From positions 1 to 47,771 of the forward strand of contig DBYS01000002.1 of NCBI GenBank assembly GCA_002310195.1: a stretch of DNA of 47,771 bases. Reading direction: 5' to 3'. A program made the translations under genes and the position numbers. This stretch comes from Bacteroidales bacterium UBA1180 (GTDB taxonomy: Bacteria > Bacteroidota > Bacteroidia > Bacteroidales > Paludibacteraceae). Below the pieces are notes generated by a model. It made no database searches. It saw only the letters and a program-made list of their open reading frames with translations, and was not told the origin of the DNA. Positions 24,212 to 33,209 of this stretch are shown here, piece after piece (the stretch's first letter is position 1; the number at the start of each line of letters is the position of its first letter).

Positions 24212-25387
24212 ATGGCAACGAATTTCATAGACTACGTCAAGATCTACTGCCGCTCGGGTAAGGGCGGCGCTGGCAGTATGCACTTTCATAGGGCGAAGTA
24301 CGTGCCTAAAGGTGGTCCTGACGGTGGTGACGGCGGCCGTGGCGGACATATCATCCTACGCGGAAACCGTAACCTCTGGACGCTGCTGCACCTGAAGTAT
24401 CAGAAGCATATCCAAGCTACCGATGGCGGTCGTGGCGGCGAGAGCCGTTCGTTCGGCAAAGATGGCGAGGATCGGATCATCGAGGTGCCCTGCGGCACGG
24501 TGGTTTATGATGGCGAGACAGGCGAATGGCTGACCGAGGTCAAGGAGCACGGTGAGCAGGTCGTACTGCTTAAGGGCGGCCGCGGAGGTTTGGGCAACTG
24601 GCACTTCCGTACGGCAACGAACCAGGCGCCACGTTACGCGCAGCCGGGCGAGCCCGCGCAGGAGCGCGTGATCATTATGCAGATCAAGGTGTTAGCCGAT
24701 GTAGGTCTGGTAGGCTTCCCCAATGCCGGCAAATCAACGCTTCTGTCCGTCGTGTCGGCCGCCAAGCCGGAGATTGCCGACTATCCGTTTACGACCCTGA
24801 CACCGCAACTCGGCATTGTGTCGTACAGGGATGACCGCTCGTTCTGCATGGCGGATATACCCGGAATAATAGAAGGCGCAGCCGAAGGCAAAGGCCTGGG
24901 CTTGCGATTCCTGCGGCATATTGAGCGTAACGCAGTGCTGCTGTTCCTCGTACCGGCATGCACCGAAGATCCGAAGCATGAGTACGAGATTTTGCTGGCA
25001 GAACTGGAGAAGTACAACCCTCAACTGCTGACTAAAGCGCGTATACTCGCCGTGAGCAAGTCGGATACCATGCCCGAAGACGAGGTCAGGAAGATAGTTG
25101 CCATGCTTGGCAACGAGTACGATATACCTGTAGTAGCCTTTTCGTCAGTCAGCGGGCAGGGGTTGAACGAACTCAAGGACGTGCTCTGGGACGAACTATC
25201 GAAAGAGCAGAATCAAGTGATAGAGATCTCCCACTCACCGCTGGACATAGAGCGCGTGGAACGTCAGGAAGCCGAGGCCGGCAACGAAGTGGACGAAGAA
25301 GAGCATACGATCTATCTGAACGAGGTAGAGGAAGACTGGGATCTCTCGAAGTATGCAGGTATAGGTTGGGATACGCAGAATGATTAA
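24212..25387 (+). CDS. obg: GTPase Obg
   Basis: Ribosome-assembly and stress GTPase of 391 residues. The glycine-rich Obg fold spans about 1-158 (GGPDGGDGGRGGHI). The G domain follows with G1 GFPNAGKS (168-175), switch FTTLTP, G3 DIPG (215-218) and VSKSD as the G4 motif. The C-terminal tail is acidic (VDEEEHTIYLNEVEEDW) and ends in the usual Bacteroidetes style. It overlaps the ClC gene by 8 bp. Confidence 0.96.
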   Translation: MATNFIDYVKIYCRSGKGGAGSMHFHRAKYVPKGGPDGGDGGRGGHIILRGNRNLWTLLHLKYQKHIQATDGGRGGESRSFGKDGEDRIIEVPCGTVVYDGETGEWLTEVKEHGEQVVLLKGGRGGLGNWHFRTATNQAPRYAQPGEPAQERVIIMQIKVLADVGLVGFPNAGKSTLLSVVSAAKPEIADYPFTTLTPQLGIVSYRDDRSFCMADIPGIIEGAAEGKGLGLRFLRHIERNAVLLFLVPACTEDPKHEYEILLAELEKYNPQLLTKARILAVSKSDTMPEDEVRKIVAMLGNEYDIPVVAFSSVSGQGLNELKDVLWDELSKEQNQVIEISHSPLDIERVERQEAEAGNEVDEEEHTIYLNEVEEDWDLSKYAGIGWDTQND

Positions 25388-27128
25388 GTGGGTACAGCAA
25401 CATATAGGCCAGAAGCATCTTGTGTTGCTCATGAGTTTGATGGTTGGCATATTGTCAGCCATCGCTGCTTATGTGCTGAAACTGTTCATCCATCTGATAC
25501 AATACCTGATCAACACTTACCTGATTGCCGGCGAACATTACTGGTGGTATATCGTATGCCCGATGATCGGCATCGCGTTGGCGGCAGTGTTTGTGCGCTA
25601 CGTAGTGAAGGACGATATATCCCACGGTATAACAAAGATCCTCTACGCCATCTCGCAGCGCAAGTCAATCATTAAGAGCCATAACATGTGGTCGAGCCTT
25701 ATAGGCAGCGGCATAACCATCGGTTTCGGCGGTTCGGTCGGCGCAGAGGCGCCCATCGTTCTGACAGGTGCAGCCATCGGTTCGAACCTCGCCAAGCTTT
25801 TTCATCTCGATCAGAAGACAATGATGCTGATGATCGCTTGTGGGGCCGCCGGAGCGATAGGAGGTATATTCAAGGCTCCGATTGCCGGCCTGGTGTTCAC
25901 GCTGGAGGTGCTGATGATCGACCTGACGATGAACTCCATTGCGCCGTTGCTCATCTCCTCGGTTACCGCTGCGGCTATTGCGTACTTCACTACAGGATTC
26001 ACGCCGATGTTCGAGCTGACAACTATCGAGTCGTTCACCCTCGGACGTATACCTTGGTATGTGCTGCTAGGAGCACTATGCGGCTTCACCTCGCTGTATT
26101 TCACACGCGGGATGAACTACCTTGAGCAACACTTCAAGCGCATAGGGAACATGTGGGTAAAGATCATCATCGGCGGTGCAGGGCTGGGGATGTTGGTCTA
26201 TCTGTTCCCTCCTCTGTACGGCGAGGGGTATGATGTTATCTTGCAGCTCTTCAACGATGACCCGCACTCGGGGCTGATGCATAGTCCGTTGGCTCGGTTA
26301 GGTGACTCGACGTGGGTGATCATAGGATACTTTTCGCTCGTGCTACTGCTGAAGATCGTGGCTGCAGTGGCTACCAACGGCGGCGGAGGTGTAGGCGGTA
26401 TATTTGCGCCGTCGCTGTTCATGGGCGCTATAGTCGGCTTCGTGAGTGCATATCTGCTGAAGATGGCAGGTGTCGATGTGCCGGTTGTGAACTTTACGCT
26501 GGTGGGTATGGCCGGTCTGATGTCCGGCGTGATGCATGCACCGCTTACGGGCATCTTCCTCATAGCCGAACTGACCGGCGGTTACCATCTGCTTATGCCG
26601 CTGATGATTGTGGCGGTGGTGTCGTACCTGACCATCATGCTCTTTGAGCCGCATAGCCTCTACGCGATGCGTCTGGCGCAGAAAGGAGAGCTGCTGACGC
26701 ACAACAAAGACCGATCGGTACTTACCCTGCTGAAGATGGACAGCGTGCTGGAGACAGATCTGAAGACCGTTGCGCCGGACATGACCCTCGGGCAACTCGT
26801 CAAGGTCATTGCTGACAGCAAGCGGAATATATTCCCCGTAGTAGATGCCAACGGTGAACTGCAAGGCATATTGCTGCTGGACGAGGTGAGGAATATCATG
26901 TTCCAACCGCGGCTGTACAACCGTTTCACGGTGGCCCAGCTGATGAACTACCCGCAAGTTGTACTCAGGCACGATATGCCGATGGAGAAAGTGATGGAGA
27001 TATTCGAAGATACCGGCGCGTGGAACTTGCCCGTGGTGGATGAACAGAAGAAGTATCTGGGCTTTGTGTCGAAGTCGAAGATATTCAACTCCTACCGCCA
27101 TGTGCTTGTGCACTTCTCCGAAGAATAA
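25380..27128 (+). CDS. clcA: ClC-family chloride channel/transporter with CBS pair
   Basis: The 582-residue membrane protein has about ten hydrophobic helices followed by a cytoplasmic CBS tandem (about 445-575). Anion-pathway motifs are GSGIT (109-113, for GSGIP), GAEAP (121-125, for GREGP, keeping the gating Glu123) and GGVGGIFAPSLF. Retention of the gating glutamate fits either a proton-coupled antiporter or a channel. The CBS pair probably senses adenine nucleotides. It is translationally coupled to obg by an 8-bp overlap. Confidence 0.92.
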   Translation: MIKWVQQHIGQKHLVLLMSLMVGILSAIAAYVLKLFIHLIQYLINTYLIAGEHYWWYIVCPMIGIALAAVFVRYVVKDDISHGITKILYAISQRKSIIKSHNMWSSLIGSGITIGFGGSVGAEAPIVLTGAAIGSNLAKLFHLDQKTMMLMIACGAAGAIGGIFKAPIAGLVFTLEVLMIDLTMNSIAPLLISSVTAAAIAYFTTGFTPMFELTTIESFTLGRIPWYVLLGALCGFTSLYFTRGMNYLEQHFKRIGNMWVKIIIGGAGLGMLVYLFPPLYGEGYDVILQLFNDDPHSGLMHSPLARLGDSTWVIIGYFSLVLLLKIVAAVATNGGGGVGGIFAPSLFMGAIVGFVSAYLLKMAGVDVPVVNFTLVGMAGLMSGVMHAPLTGIFLIAELTGGYHLLMPLMIVAVVSYLTIMLFEPHSLYAMRLAQKGELLTHNKDRSVLTLLKMDSVLETDLKTVAPDMTLGQLVKVIADSKRNIFPVVDANGELQGILLLDEVRNIMFQPRLYNRFTVAQLMNYPQVVLRHDMPMEKVMEIFEDTGAWNLPVVDEQKKYLGFVSKSKIFNSYRHVLVHFSEE

Positions 27129-27149
27129 AATGACTAAATCGCAAATGCT

Positions 27150-27965
27150 ATGATAGGTGTTTTTGATAGCGGGTATGGGGGACTGACAATCTTGAAGCAG
27201 ATTCGTGAGTTGCTGCCGGAGTATGATTATATCTACCTCGGCGATAATGCCCGTGCGCCGTACGGTACGCGTTCGTTTGAGTGTATCTACCACTACACGT
27301 TGGAGGCAGTGCGTTACTTGCAGCAGCAAGGCTGCACGTTGATCATCCTGGCATGCAATACCGCATCGGCAAAAGCTTTGCGAACGATCCAACAGCACGA
27401 TATCGATCCGCAGCAAGTACGTGTGCTGGGTGTGATCCGGCCGACGGTAGAGGTCGTGCCTTCGTTGACGCAGACCGGTCACGTAGGCGTACTGGCTACG
27501 CCCGGCACAGTAGCATCGGACAGTTACCGCATCGAACTCATGAAGCAGAACGACAGCCTGACGGTCACCCAACTGGCTTGTCCGATGTGGGTTCCGCTGA
27601 TTGAGGCAGGGGAGCATGAGTCGGAAGGAGCCAAGTACTTTATCAGCAAGTATGTGCAGGAGATTGTCAGGCGAGACCCGAAGATCGACACCCTGTTGCT
27701 CGGCTGCACACATTACCCGCTTATCCAAGCAGCGATAGATGCTGAGTTGGCGAAGGCCGGTGGCCGTCGTTGTACCAGCATTGCGCAAGGCGAGATCGTG
27801 GCACAGAGCCTCAAGGATTATCTGTATCGCCACCCGGAGATCGAGCAACGGCTACAAAAAGGTGGTGAGTGTAAGTACCTCACCACCGATGATTCGGACA
27901 AATTCGCCGATGCCGCAACGCTGTTTCTCGGCTCGCCCGTGTGTGCTATGCACGTGGATTATTAG
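27150..27965 (+). CDS. murI: Glutamate racemase
   Basis: Supplies D-glutamate for peptidoglycan. In its 271 residues, FDSGYGGLTILKQI (5-18) and GDNARAPYG (31-39) are family signatures. The two catalytic cysteines lie in ACNTAS (Cys69) and GCTHYPL (Cys186). It begins 21 bp after clcA and ends the rightward operon. Its stop codon overlaps the stop of the convergent gene at 27962, leaving no room for a separate terminator. Confidence 0.95.
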   Translation: MIGVFDSGYGGLTILKQIRELLPEYDYIYLGDNARAPYGTRSFECIYHYTLEAVRYLQQQGCTLIILACNTASAKALRTIQQHDIDPQQVRVLGVIRPTVEVVPSLTQTGHVGVLATPGTVASDSYRIELMKQNDSLTVTQLACPMWVPLIEAGEHESEGAKYFISKYVQEIVRRDPKIDTLLLGCTHYPLIQAAIDAELAKAGGRRCTSIAQGEIVAQSLKDYLYRHPEIEQRLQKGGECKYLTTDDSDKFADAATLFLGSPVCAMHVDY

Positions 27966-29029
27966 AGCTTGTTTCCCAAGATCGTATAACTTGCTTCGCC
28001 ACGGTTCAAGATCAGCTGACCGTCGCGGAGCATTTTTGTTACCTTGCTGCCGGCAGCGGTGTTCTCTATGCCGTCAGCGCCTTGGGTATAGGTGGCATTG
28101 ATAATCGAACCGAAGTGTGAGCCGGCGCGGATGTTCATCTGCACACCGCCCTCAATGGCGACGATCTCCAGCGAACCGCTGACGAGATAATAGACCGTGC
28201 TGTATGTCCAGCCGCCGGTAAGCTCGTTCTGCTCAAAACCTGTGATCAGGTACGACGGAAAATCAAAATCTTCGTAGCCTCCGGGCGATGCCATCACTGT
28301 GTTTGCCTCGTAAGAGTCGTTGATCGGGTATGTGCCGGCGGGCAGGAACGTCTCGCCTTCGACAGTAGAGGCAAACACCGAAAGATCCATCTCATAGTCA
28401 TCGTTGTAGAACGTGAGGTTCGTGCACGCATAACCAAGGTTCCCGGTCATATCGTTAACTTCCAATTCGCTGAAGGTTAGGTTCATCGTCGTTACCTCGG
28501 TGGGTTCCCATTCAAAGGAGTAATCGTCCTCACCGCCGCCGATGGTTATCTCGGGAGTTTCAACAAAGTACACCGACACGCTATAGCAGCGCAGTTGCTT
28601 GATGCAACTGATGGTCAACGTGGTAGCATTGATATCCGTCACGGCCAATACTTGCTCCGCCTCCACCTCGTCGTCCTCGGCATCGGCATATACGATCGTT
28701 CCGCTCGAAGCGGTCGCCTCGAAGTATTTCTTGATAAAACCGTTGACTACGATCGCTTTCATCGGCTGTGTAGCGGTGAGCGTCATGCTCTCACCGGCAT
28801 TCACGCCGAAGTAAGTGTTTGCATCGTTGGCGTATCGCGCACCTTTTGTGACATTGACCTGAATGTTGTTGCAGACGAACGAATAGTTAGCCAGGTTCGA
28901 ACCTATTTCTTCATTGTTCGTCACAACGGTCGGCTCGGCGTACACATAGTTCGGGTCGAGTGCTTCGTCGGCCACTGCCATATTGAGGGATGCTGTCAGG
29001 GCAAACAGGGTGAGGAGAATTTGTTTCAT
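27962..29029 (-). CDS. Secreted protein with type IX-like C-terminal tail
   Basis: The 355-residue protein has a signal peptide (MKQILLTLFALTASLNMAVA) and a beta-rich, acidic body with no recognised domain. The region 40-160 looks like one beta-sandwich and 185-320 like another, based on alternating hydrophobic strands. The last residues (KVTKMLRDGQLILNRGEA, SYTILGNKL) are a good match to the Bacteroidales tail pattern KxLRDGQLxIxRGxxxYxxxG. It converges on murI with overlapping stop codons. Confidence 0.78.
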   Translation of the reverse strand: MKQILLTLFALTASLNMAVADEALDPNYVYAEPTVVTNNEEIGSNLANYSFVCNNIQVNVTKGARYANDANTYFGVNAGESMTLTATQPMKAIVVNGFIKKYFEATASSGTIVYADAEDDEVEAEQVLAVTDINATTLTISCIKQLRCYSVSVYFVETPEITIGGGEDDYSFEWEPTEVTTMNLTFSELEVNDMTGNLGYACTNLTFYNDDYEMDLSVFASTVEGETFLPAGTYPINDSYEANTVMASPGGYEDFDFPSYLITGFEQNELTGGWTYSTVYYLVSGSLEIVAIEGGVQMNIRAGSHFGSIINATYTQGADGIENTAAGSKVTKMLRDGQLILNRGEASYTILGNKL

Positions 29030-29060
29030 GTTTATGGTTAAAATCAGTTGTTATGCAAAC

Positions 29061-29097
29061 AAAAAAAGATACCCACGCATTTGCACGGTGGGTATCT
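29061..29097 (-). terminator. Terminator of the winged-helix gene
   Basis: Minus strand AGATACCCAC pairs perfectly with GTGGGTATCT (10 bp) and is followed by T6 or more. It starts 13 bp after the stop at 29110. Confidence 0.9.
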
Positions 29098-29109
29098 TGT
29101 AGTAGATAT

Positions 29110-29307
29110 TTAGGCGAGAGCTATAATTGTCTCCTCCTCCATATCGGTGAAGGTCAATTTGCCTTCGCGAGCGAGCCAACCTAATGCAAGGTTGAGTTCA
29201 GCCTCTTTGAGTTTGGTAGCTTTCTTGAGAGCTTTGCTCGACAGAGCACCGTTCTGCAATGCGTTCCAAATCTTACCGGCGTTTGCGCCAATCATTTCTA
29301 CATTCAT
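29110..29307 (-). CDS. Small winged-helix-turn-helix protein (DUF2582-like)
   Basis: This 65-residue protein consists of one wHTH fold: NAGKIWNALQNGALSSKAL, a recognition-like helix KATKLKEAELNLALGWLARE, then the wing KLTFTDMEEETI. Similar short proteins are common in Bacteroidetes, with no assigned function. Its leader (29308-29400) contains GTTAAACG (29323-29330) and the inverted CGTTTAAC (29376-29383), possible half-sites. It lies downstream of fabF; I saw no consensus promoter in the gap. Confidence 0.8.
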   Translation of the reverse strand: MNVEMIGANAGKIWNALQNGALSSKALKKATKLKEAELNLALGWLAREGKLTFTDMEEETIIALA

Positions 29308-29410
29308 AATTTTATCAATTTAGTTAAACGTTAGGGTGTATAAATAGTCTATGTACTATTGTTCTACTTTTCACGCGTTTAACATGGTGTAGATTTTGGT
29401 TGGTTTGGTG

Positions 29411-30667
29411 TTATGCCTGCCACGCGCGGAACGCGAGTGCGGCATTATGTCCGCCGAATCCGAAAGCGTTACTCAGTGCGTAACGCAATGGTCGGGCTTG
29501 TGGCTGGTTGAACGTGAAGTTCATCCTCGGGTCGATGTTCGGATCGTCGTCGCCCTCTGCATGATTGATTGTGGGCGGAACAACCTGGTGGTACAACGAC
29601 AGCGTTGTGATCAGTGCCTCCAATGCTCCGGATGCACCGAGTAGGTGACCGGTCATTGACTTGGTGGACGACAAGTTCATCTCGAATGCATGGCCACCGA
29701 AGGCTTTGATTACAGCTTTCGCCTCTGCCAGATCGCCGATAGGAGTAGATGTGCCGTGGGTGTTGATATAATCAATATCCTCGGGGCTTATTCCTGCATC
29801 TTTGATGGCATCCAGCATGACGCGCGCTGCTCCGTTGCCCTCGGGATCGGGTGCCGTCAGATGGAAAGCATCGGCTGTTGAACCGTAACCGACCATCTCG
29901 GCATAGATCCGCGCACCACGTTTGACGGCATGCTCATACTCTTCCAGCATCACACAGGCTGCTCCCTCGCCTGCCACAAACCCGTCACGCGAAGCGGAGA
30001 ACGGCCGTGAGGCAGTCAGAGGCTCATCGTTGCGCGTGGATAGCGCACGCAGAGCATTGAACCCGCCGATGGCAGCTGAACAGATCTCCGCCTCGCTGCC
30101 GCCCACAAGGATGGCATCGGCCTTACCCAAGCGGATGTGGTTCATAGCCGACATGAATGCTATGGCCGACGAAGCACAAGCTGCTGTGGTGCAGAAGTTT
30201 GGACCTTTCAGTCCGAGACGGATAGCTATATACCCTGCAGCCATATCCGTAATGATACTGGGGATAAGGAAAGGCGAATAGTGCGGAACGCCATCGCCCT
30301 GCAGGGCATGCTCTGTGATCTGTCGTTCAAGGGTGATCAGTCCGCCTACGCCCGAACTGACGATTACTCCTACACGTGTAGGGTCGGTCGATTCAGGCAG
30401 AGCGGCATCCTGATAGGCCTCAACAGCAGCAACGTAAGCCAACATCGTGTAACGATCCAGCTTGCGTTGCTCCTTAAAGTCAAACCATGTATTAGCATCA
30501 AAACCTTTGACCTCGCACGCAAACTGCGTACGGTATTCGGAAGCATCAAACTGCGTGATAGGCCCCGCGCCGCTCTTGCCTGCCATGATGGCCGACCATG
30601 TGGTAGCGACATCGTTACCCAACGGATTGATTGTTCCCAGACCGGTTATGACTACACGTTTGAGCAT
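29411..30667 (-). CDS. fabF: 3-oxoacyl-ACP synthase II (FabF)
   Basis: Elongating beta-ketoacyl-ACP synthase of fatty-acid synthesis, 418 residues. The catalytic triad is visible as TAACASSAIA (Cys164), NTHGTSTPIGD (His near 305) and TGHLLGASGALE (His near 342); ALSNAFGFGGHNAAL closes the active site. The order acpP-fabF is the standard Bacteroidetes one, with a 24-bp gap from acpP. The usual partner rnc does not follow; the wHTH gene does. Confidence 0.96.
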   Translation of the reverse strand: MLKRVVITGLGTINPLGNDVATTWSAIMAGKSGAGPITQFDASEYRTQFACEVKGFDANTWFDFKEQRKLDRYTMLAYVAAVEAYQDAALPESTDPTRVGVIVSSGVGGLITLERQITEHALQGDGVPHYSPFLIPSIITDMAAGYIAIRLGLKGPNFCTTAACASSAIAFMSAMNHIRLGKADAILVGGSEAEICSAAIGGFNALRALSTRNDEPLTASRPFSASRDGFVAGEGAACVMLEEYEHAVKRGARIYAEMVGYGSTADAFHLTAPDPEGNGAARVMLDAIKDAGISPEDIDYINTHGTSTPIGDLAEAKAVIKAFGGHAFEMNLSSTKSMTGHLLGASGALEALITTLSLYHQVVPPTINHAEGDDDPNIDPRMNFTFNQPQARPLRYALSNAFGFGGHNAALAFRAWQA

Positions 30668-30691
30668 GCCTGTCTATAGACTCATCGAAGA

Positions 30692-30931
30692 TTACTTGTT
30701 CAATGCCTCGGTGATATAAGCTACGGTGTCACCTACGGTGCTGATCTTCTGGGTAGCTTCGTCAGAGATGGTGATGCCAAACTCTTTCTCAAACTCCATT
30801 ACGAGCTCAACAACGTCCAGCGAATCTGCATTCAGATCAGCTGTGTACGATGACTCCATGGTAACTTGCGATTTGCTGACACCTAACTTCTCAACGATGA
30901 TGTCAATCACTTTCGATTCAATTTCAGACAT
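30692..30931 (-). CDS. acpP: Acyl carrier protein
   Basis: The 79-residue acidic carrier has the phosphopantetheine site DLNADSLDVVELVM with Ser37. Typical members read DLGADSLD, so the Gly-to-Asn change beside the site is slightly unusual. It carries acyl chains for FabF, encoded next in the operon. A promoter with 20-bp spacing lies at 30999-31030. Confidence 0.96.
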   Translation of the reverse strand: MSEIESKVIDIIVEKLGVSKSQVTMESSYTADLNADSLDVVELVMEFEKEFGITISDEATQKISTVGDTVAYITEALNK

Positions 30932-30998
30932 AATATTGTATTTTTATTGGTTAGTTATTTGTATTCCATCAGTGCGAGCCAATTGGCGAACGCGAGTG

Positions 30999-31030
30999 CA
31001 AAGTAACGGTTTTTTCTTTGAAAAAACAAA
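30999..31030 (-). promoter_or_regulatory. Promoter of acpP-fabF
   Basis: Minus strand: -33 TTTG (31030 to 31027), 20 bp, TTACTTTG (31006 to 30999), one mismatch to TAnnTTTG. Start near 30992, about 60 nt before the ATG. Confidence 0.65.
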
Positions 31031-31091
31031 TATTTGATATACGTTCCGCACATTTGCTGTGCGATTAACTTTTTTTTGCTATATCCACACG

Positions 31092-32882
31092 CTAAAACCG
31101 CCTCGCTATATCCTCGGCCGACAACCACACGATGACTGTTTTTCCGTCGGGTGTAATGCGGTGTGAGGGAAGCGCGAAGAGTCTGCGAAGCAGATCTTGC
31201 ATCTCAGCTTCGCTCAGTGTTTTACCCATCGGTATAGCTGCGCTTTGCGCAAGGGTCAGAGCGATGTGCTGCTGCATATCTTCGCGCACTGCTCTCTGAT
31301 CTTCGCCTGCACGCGCAAGGATTGCACGCAGTGCCATCTCGGCATTGCTATTGCCGAGTACGGACGGAAGGGCGGTTATCTCATACGTGTTGGCGGCAAC
31401 CTTCTCGAGCTCGAATCCTATATGCTGCAAGTCGGGCAGCAGGGCCTCAAGCACGGGTTGCTCATCGGCACTCACGGTCAGTTGCTCCGGAAAGAGCAGC
31501 TGCTGGCTCACGCCTTGCCTGTTTTGCAGTTGTGTGATGAGTTGGTAATATAGGATTGTGATATGCGCGCGGCGTGCATGCACGAGTATCAGGCCATCGT
31601 CCTGTACACAGGATATGTACCCTCCGGCCAGTGCTTGCGGATGCATCGGTGCTTCGCTCATTTCGTGTGGCAACTCCGCCTGTTGAGGCGCAGATGTCGG
31701 CTGAACTTGTTGCTTGAGCGGCTCATATAACTCCTGCCAGTGCGGTGTAACGCGTTCGTGCTGCGGCGTGAACGGGTTGTATCCTGCCGTAGCATGAATC
31801 TGCGGCGCCTTGGCATTCGCACGCATCGTGTCGTTGCTGACTGGTATCTCAATATCTCCGCCCAGAAAATCGATTGAGGGCACGATATTGAACTTACCCA
31901 GCGCAGCGCGGATAGTGGCTGTTAGGATGGGGAAGATCGACTGCTCGTCGGCGAACTTGATCTCCGTCTTCGTAGGATGAACATTGACATCAATCAGTTC
32001 GGGCGAGATGTCGAAGTAGATGAAGTATGGTGGCAGTAGTTCGGTGGGCAGCATGCCTGCATACGCTTGCATTACGGCCTTGTGGAAGTACGGGTGACGC
32101 ATGTAGCGCCCGTTGACGAAGAAGAATTGTTGTGCTTGTTTAGTGGCTGCCTCAGGCTTGCCTACAAACCCGCGGATCGTTGCCAGTTCGGTTTGTTGCT
32201 CTATCTCCAGCAACTGCGAAGTGTACAATTTGCTCTTGCTCTTGCCAAATACGCTTTCGATACGTTGCTTGAGCGTACCGACGGGCAGGTCATATATGAT
32301 CTCGTCGTCCGCCACGAACGTGAACGCTCTGTCCGGATAGACGAGTACTATATGCTGGAAGGTTGTGATGAGGTTACGCAGCTCTGTCGAATCGGACTTG
32401 AGGAAACGGCGTCTGGCCGGTACATTGAAGAACAAGTTCTTCACCTGAATGCTTGTGCCCGCTGCGCACTGGCAGGGCTCTTGGCGTTGCACTTGCGAGC
32501 CGTTGATCTCCAGTAGCGTGCCGACCTCGTCCGACTCGCGGCGTGTGGTCATTGTCACTTGTGCAACGGCACATATACTTGGCAGTGCTTCGCCGCGGAA
32601 TCCCATAGTGCGAAGATGGAACAGGTCTTGCGCCTCGCGTATCTTCGACGTGGCATGACGCTCAAACGCCATACGTGCGTCGGAGACGGACATGCCTGAT
32701 CCGTCGTCGGTGACTTGGATGAGTGTCTTGCCGGCGTCGCGTACGAGCACACGGATAGTATGAGCACCCGCGTCGAGCGAGTTCTCCACCAGCTCTTTCA
32801 GGCAGGAAGCAGGTCGCTGAATGACCTCGCCCGCCGCAATCTGGTTGGCTACACTATCCGGTAACAGCCGTATAACATCCAT
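31092..32882 (-). CDS. mutL: DNA mismatch repair protein MutL
   Basis: GHKL ATPase of mismatch repair, 596 residues. N-terminal motifs are clear: LPDSVANQIAAGEV, ELVENSLDAGA, DDGSGM and GFRGEALPSI. The DNA-binding fold with VNVHPTKTEIKF ends near 320, followed by a Gln/Pro-rich linker and a C-terminal dimerisation domain (about 405-590). The canonical endonuclease motif DQHAxxE is not present; the aligned segment reads LVHARRAHITILYYQ, so nicking activity is doubtful. The start lies 3 bp after the small membrane-protein gene. Confidence 0.95.
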   Translation of the reverse strand: MDVIRLLPDSVANQIAAGEVIQRPASCLKELVENSLDAGAHTIRVLVRDAGKTLIQVTDDGSGMSVSDARMAFERHATSKIREAQDLFHLRTMGFRGEALPSICAVAQVTMTTRRESDEVGTLLEINGSQVQRQEPCQCAAGTSIQVKNLFFNVPARRRFLKSDSTELRNLITTFQHIVLVYPDRAFTFVADDEIIYDLPVGTLKQRIESVFGKSKSKLYTSQLLEIEQQTELATIRGFVGKPEAATKQAQQFFFVNGRYMRHPYFHKAVMQAYAGMLPTELLPPYFIYFDISPELIDVNVHPTKTEIKFADEQSIFPILTATIRAALGKFNIVPSIDFLGGDIEIPVSNDTMRANAKAPQIHATAGYNPFTPQHERVTPHWQELYEPLKQQVQPTSAPQQAELPHEMSEAPMHPQALAGGYISCVQDDGLILVHARRAHITILYYQLITQLQNRQGVSQQLLFPEQLTVSADEQPVLEALLPDLQHIGFELEKVAANTYEITALPSVLGNSNAEMALRAILARAGEDQRAVREDMQQHIALTLAQSAAIPMGKTLSEAEMQDLLRRLFALPSHRITPDGKTVIVWLSAEDIARRF

Positions 32883-32885
32883 AAC

Positions 32886-33209
32886 TTACAGCAACCAGTA
32901 GAATACAAGGAACAATAGTACCAGCAGTACTATCCAGAACGACAGTTTGGATTTGTGTTCGGTATCGATGCGGAGTTTGGTTTGCGCTTCATGTGCCTCG
33001 CGGAACGAGCCGCGGTGCAGAGTCGTTACATGCTCCGTTGCTCCGGTAGTATCGTCAGGCTTGACGCCCTCTTTTTCCTGTTCGGCCTGCTCACGCAAAG
33101 CCTGAAGGCGCGCAAGTTTTTGCTTGCGCGCCTCCTTCTCTTCATCGTAATAGATGGGACGATAATCCCACTGACGAGGTTTGTTTACTTTCGGAAACAG
33201 TACCGACAT
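32886..33209 (-). CDS. Small C-terminally anchored membrane protein
   Basis: The 107-residue protein has a polar, charged N-terminal part (a Lys/Glu/Gln-rich helix at 25-48) and a single hydrophobic helix at the very C-terminus (SFWIVLLVLLFLVFYWLL). It would be tail-anchored with the bulk in the cytoplasm. No family known to me. It overlaps the stop of the TPR lipoprotein gene by one base and precedes mutL by 3 bp, so translation is coupled. Confidence 0.8.
   Translation of the reverse strand: MSVLFPKVNKPRQWDYRPIYYDEEKEARKQKLARLQALREQAEQEKEGVKPDDTTGATEHVTTLHRGSFREAHEAQTKLRIDTEHKSKLSFWIVLLVLLFLVFYWLL

Noticed and set aside
26343..27848. 501-codon open frame on the minus strand
   Set aside because: It lies antisense to clcA and murI, whose motifs are unmistakable. 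Its composition (His/Arg/Gln-rich) is typical of a shadow frame in a GC-balanced coding region.
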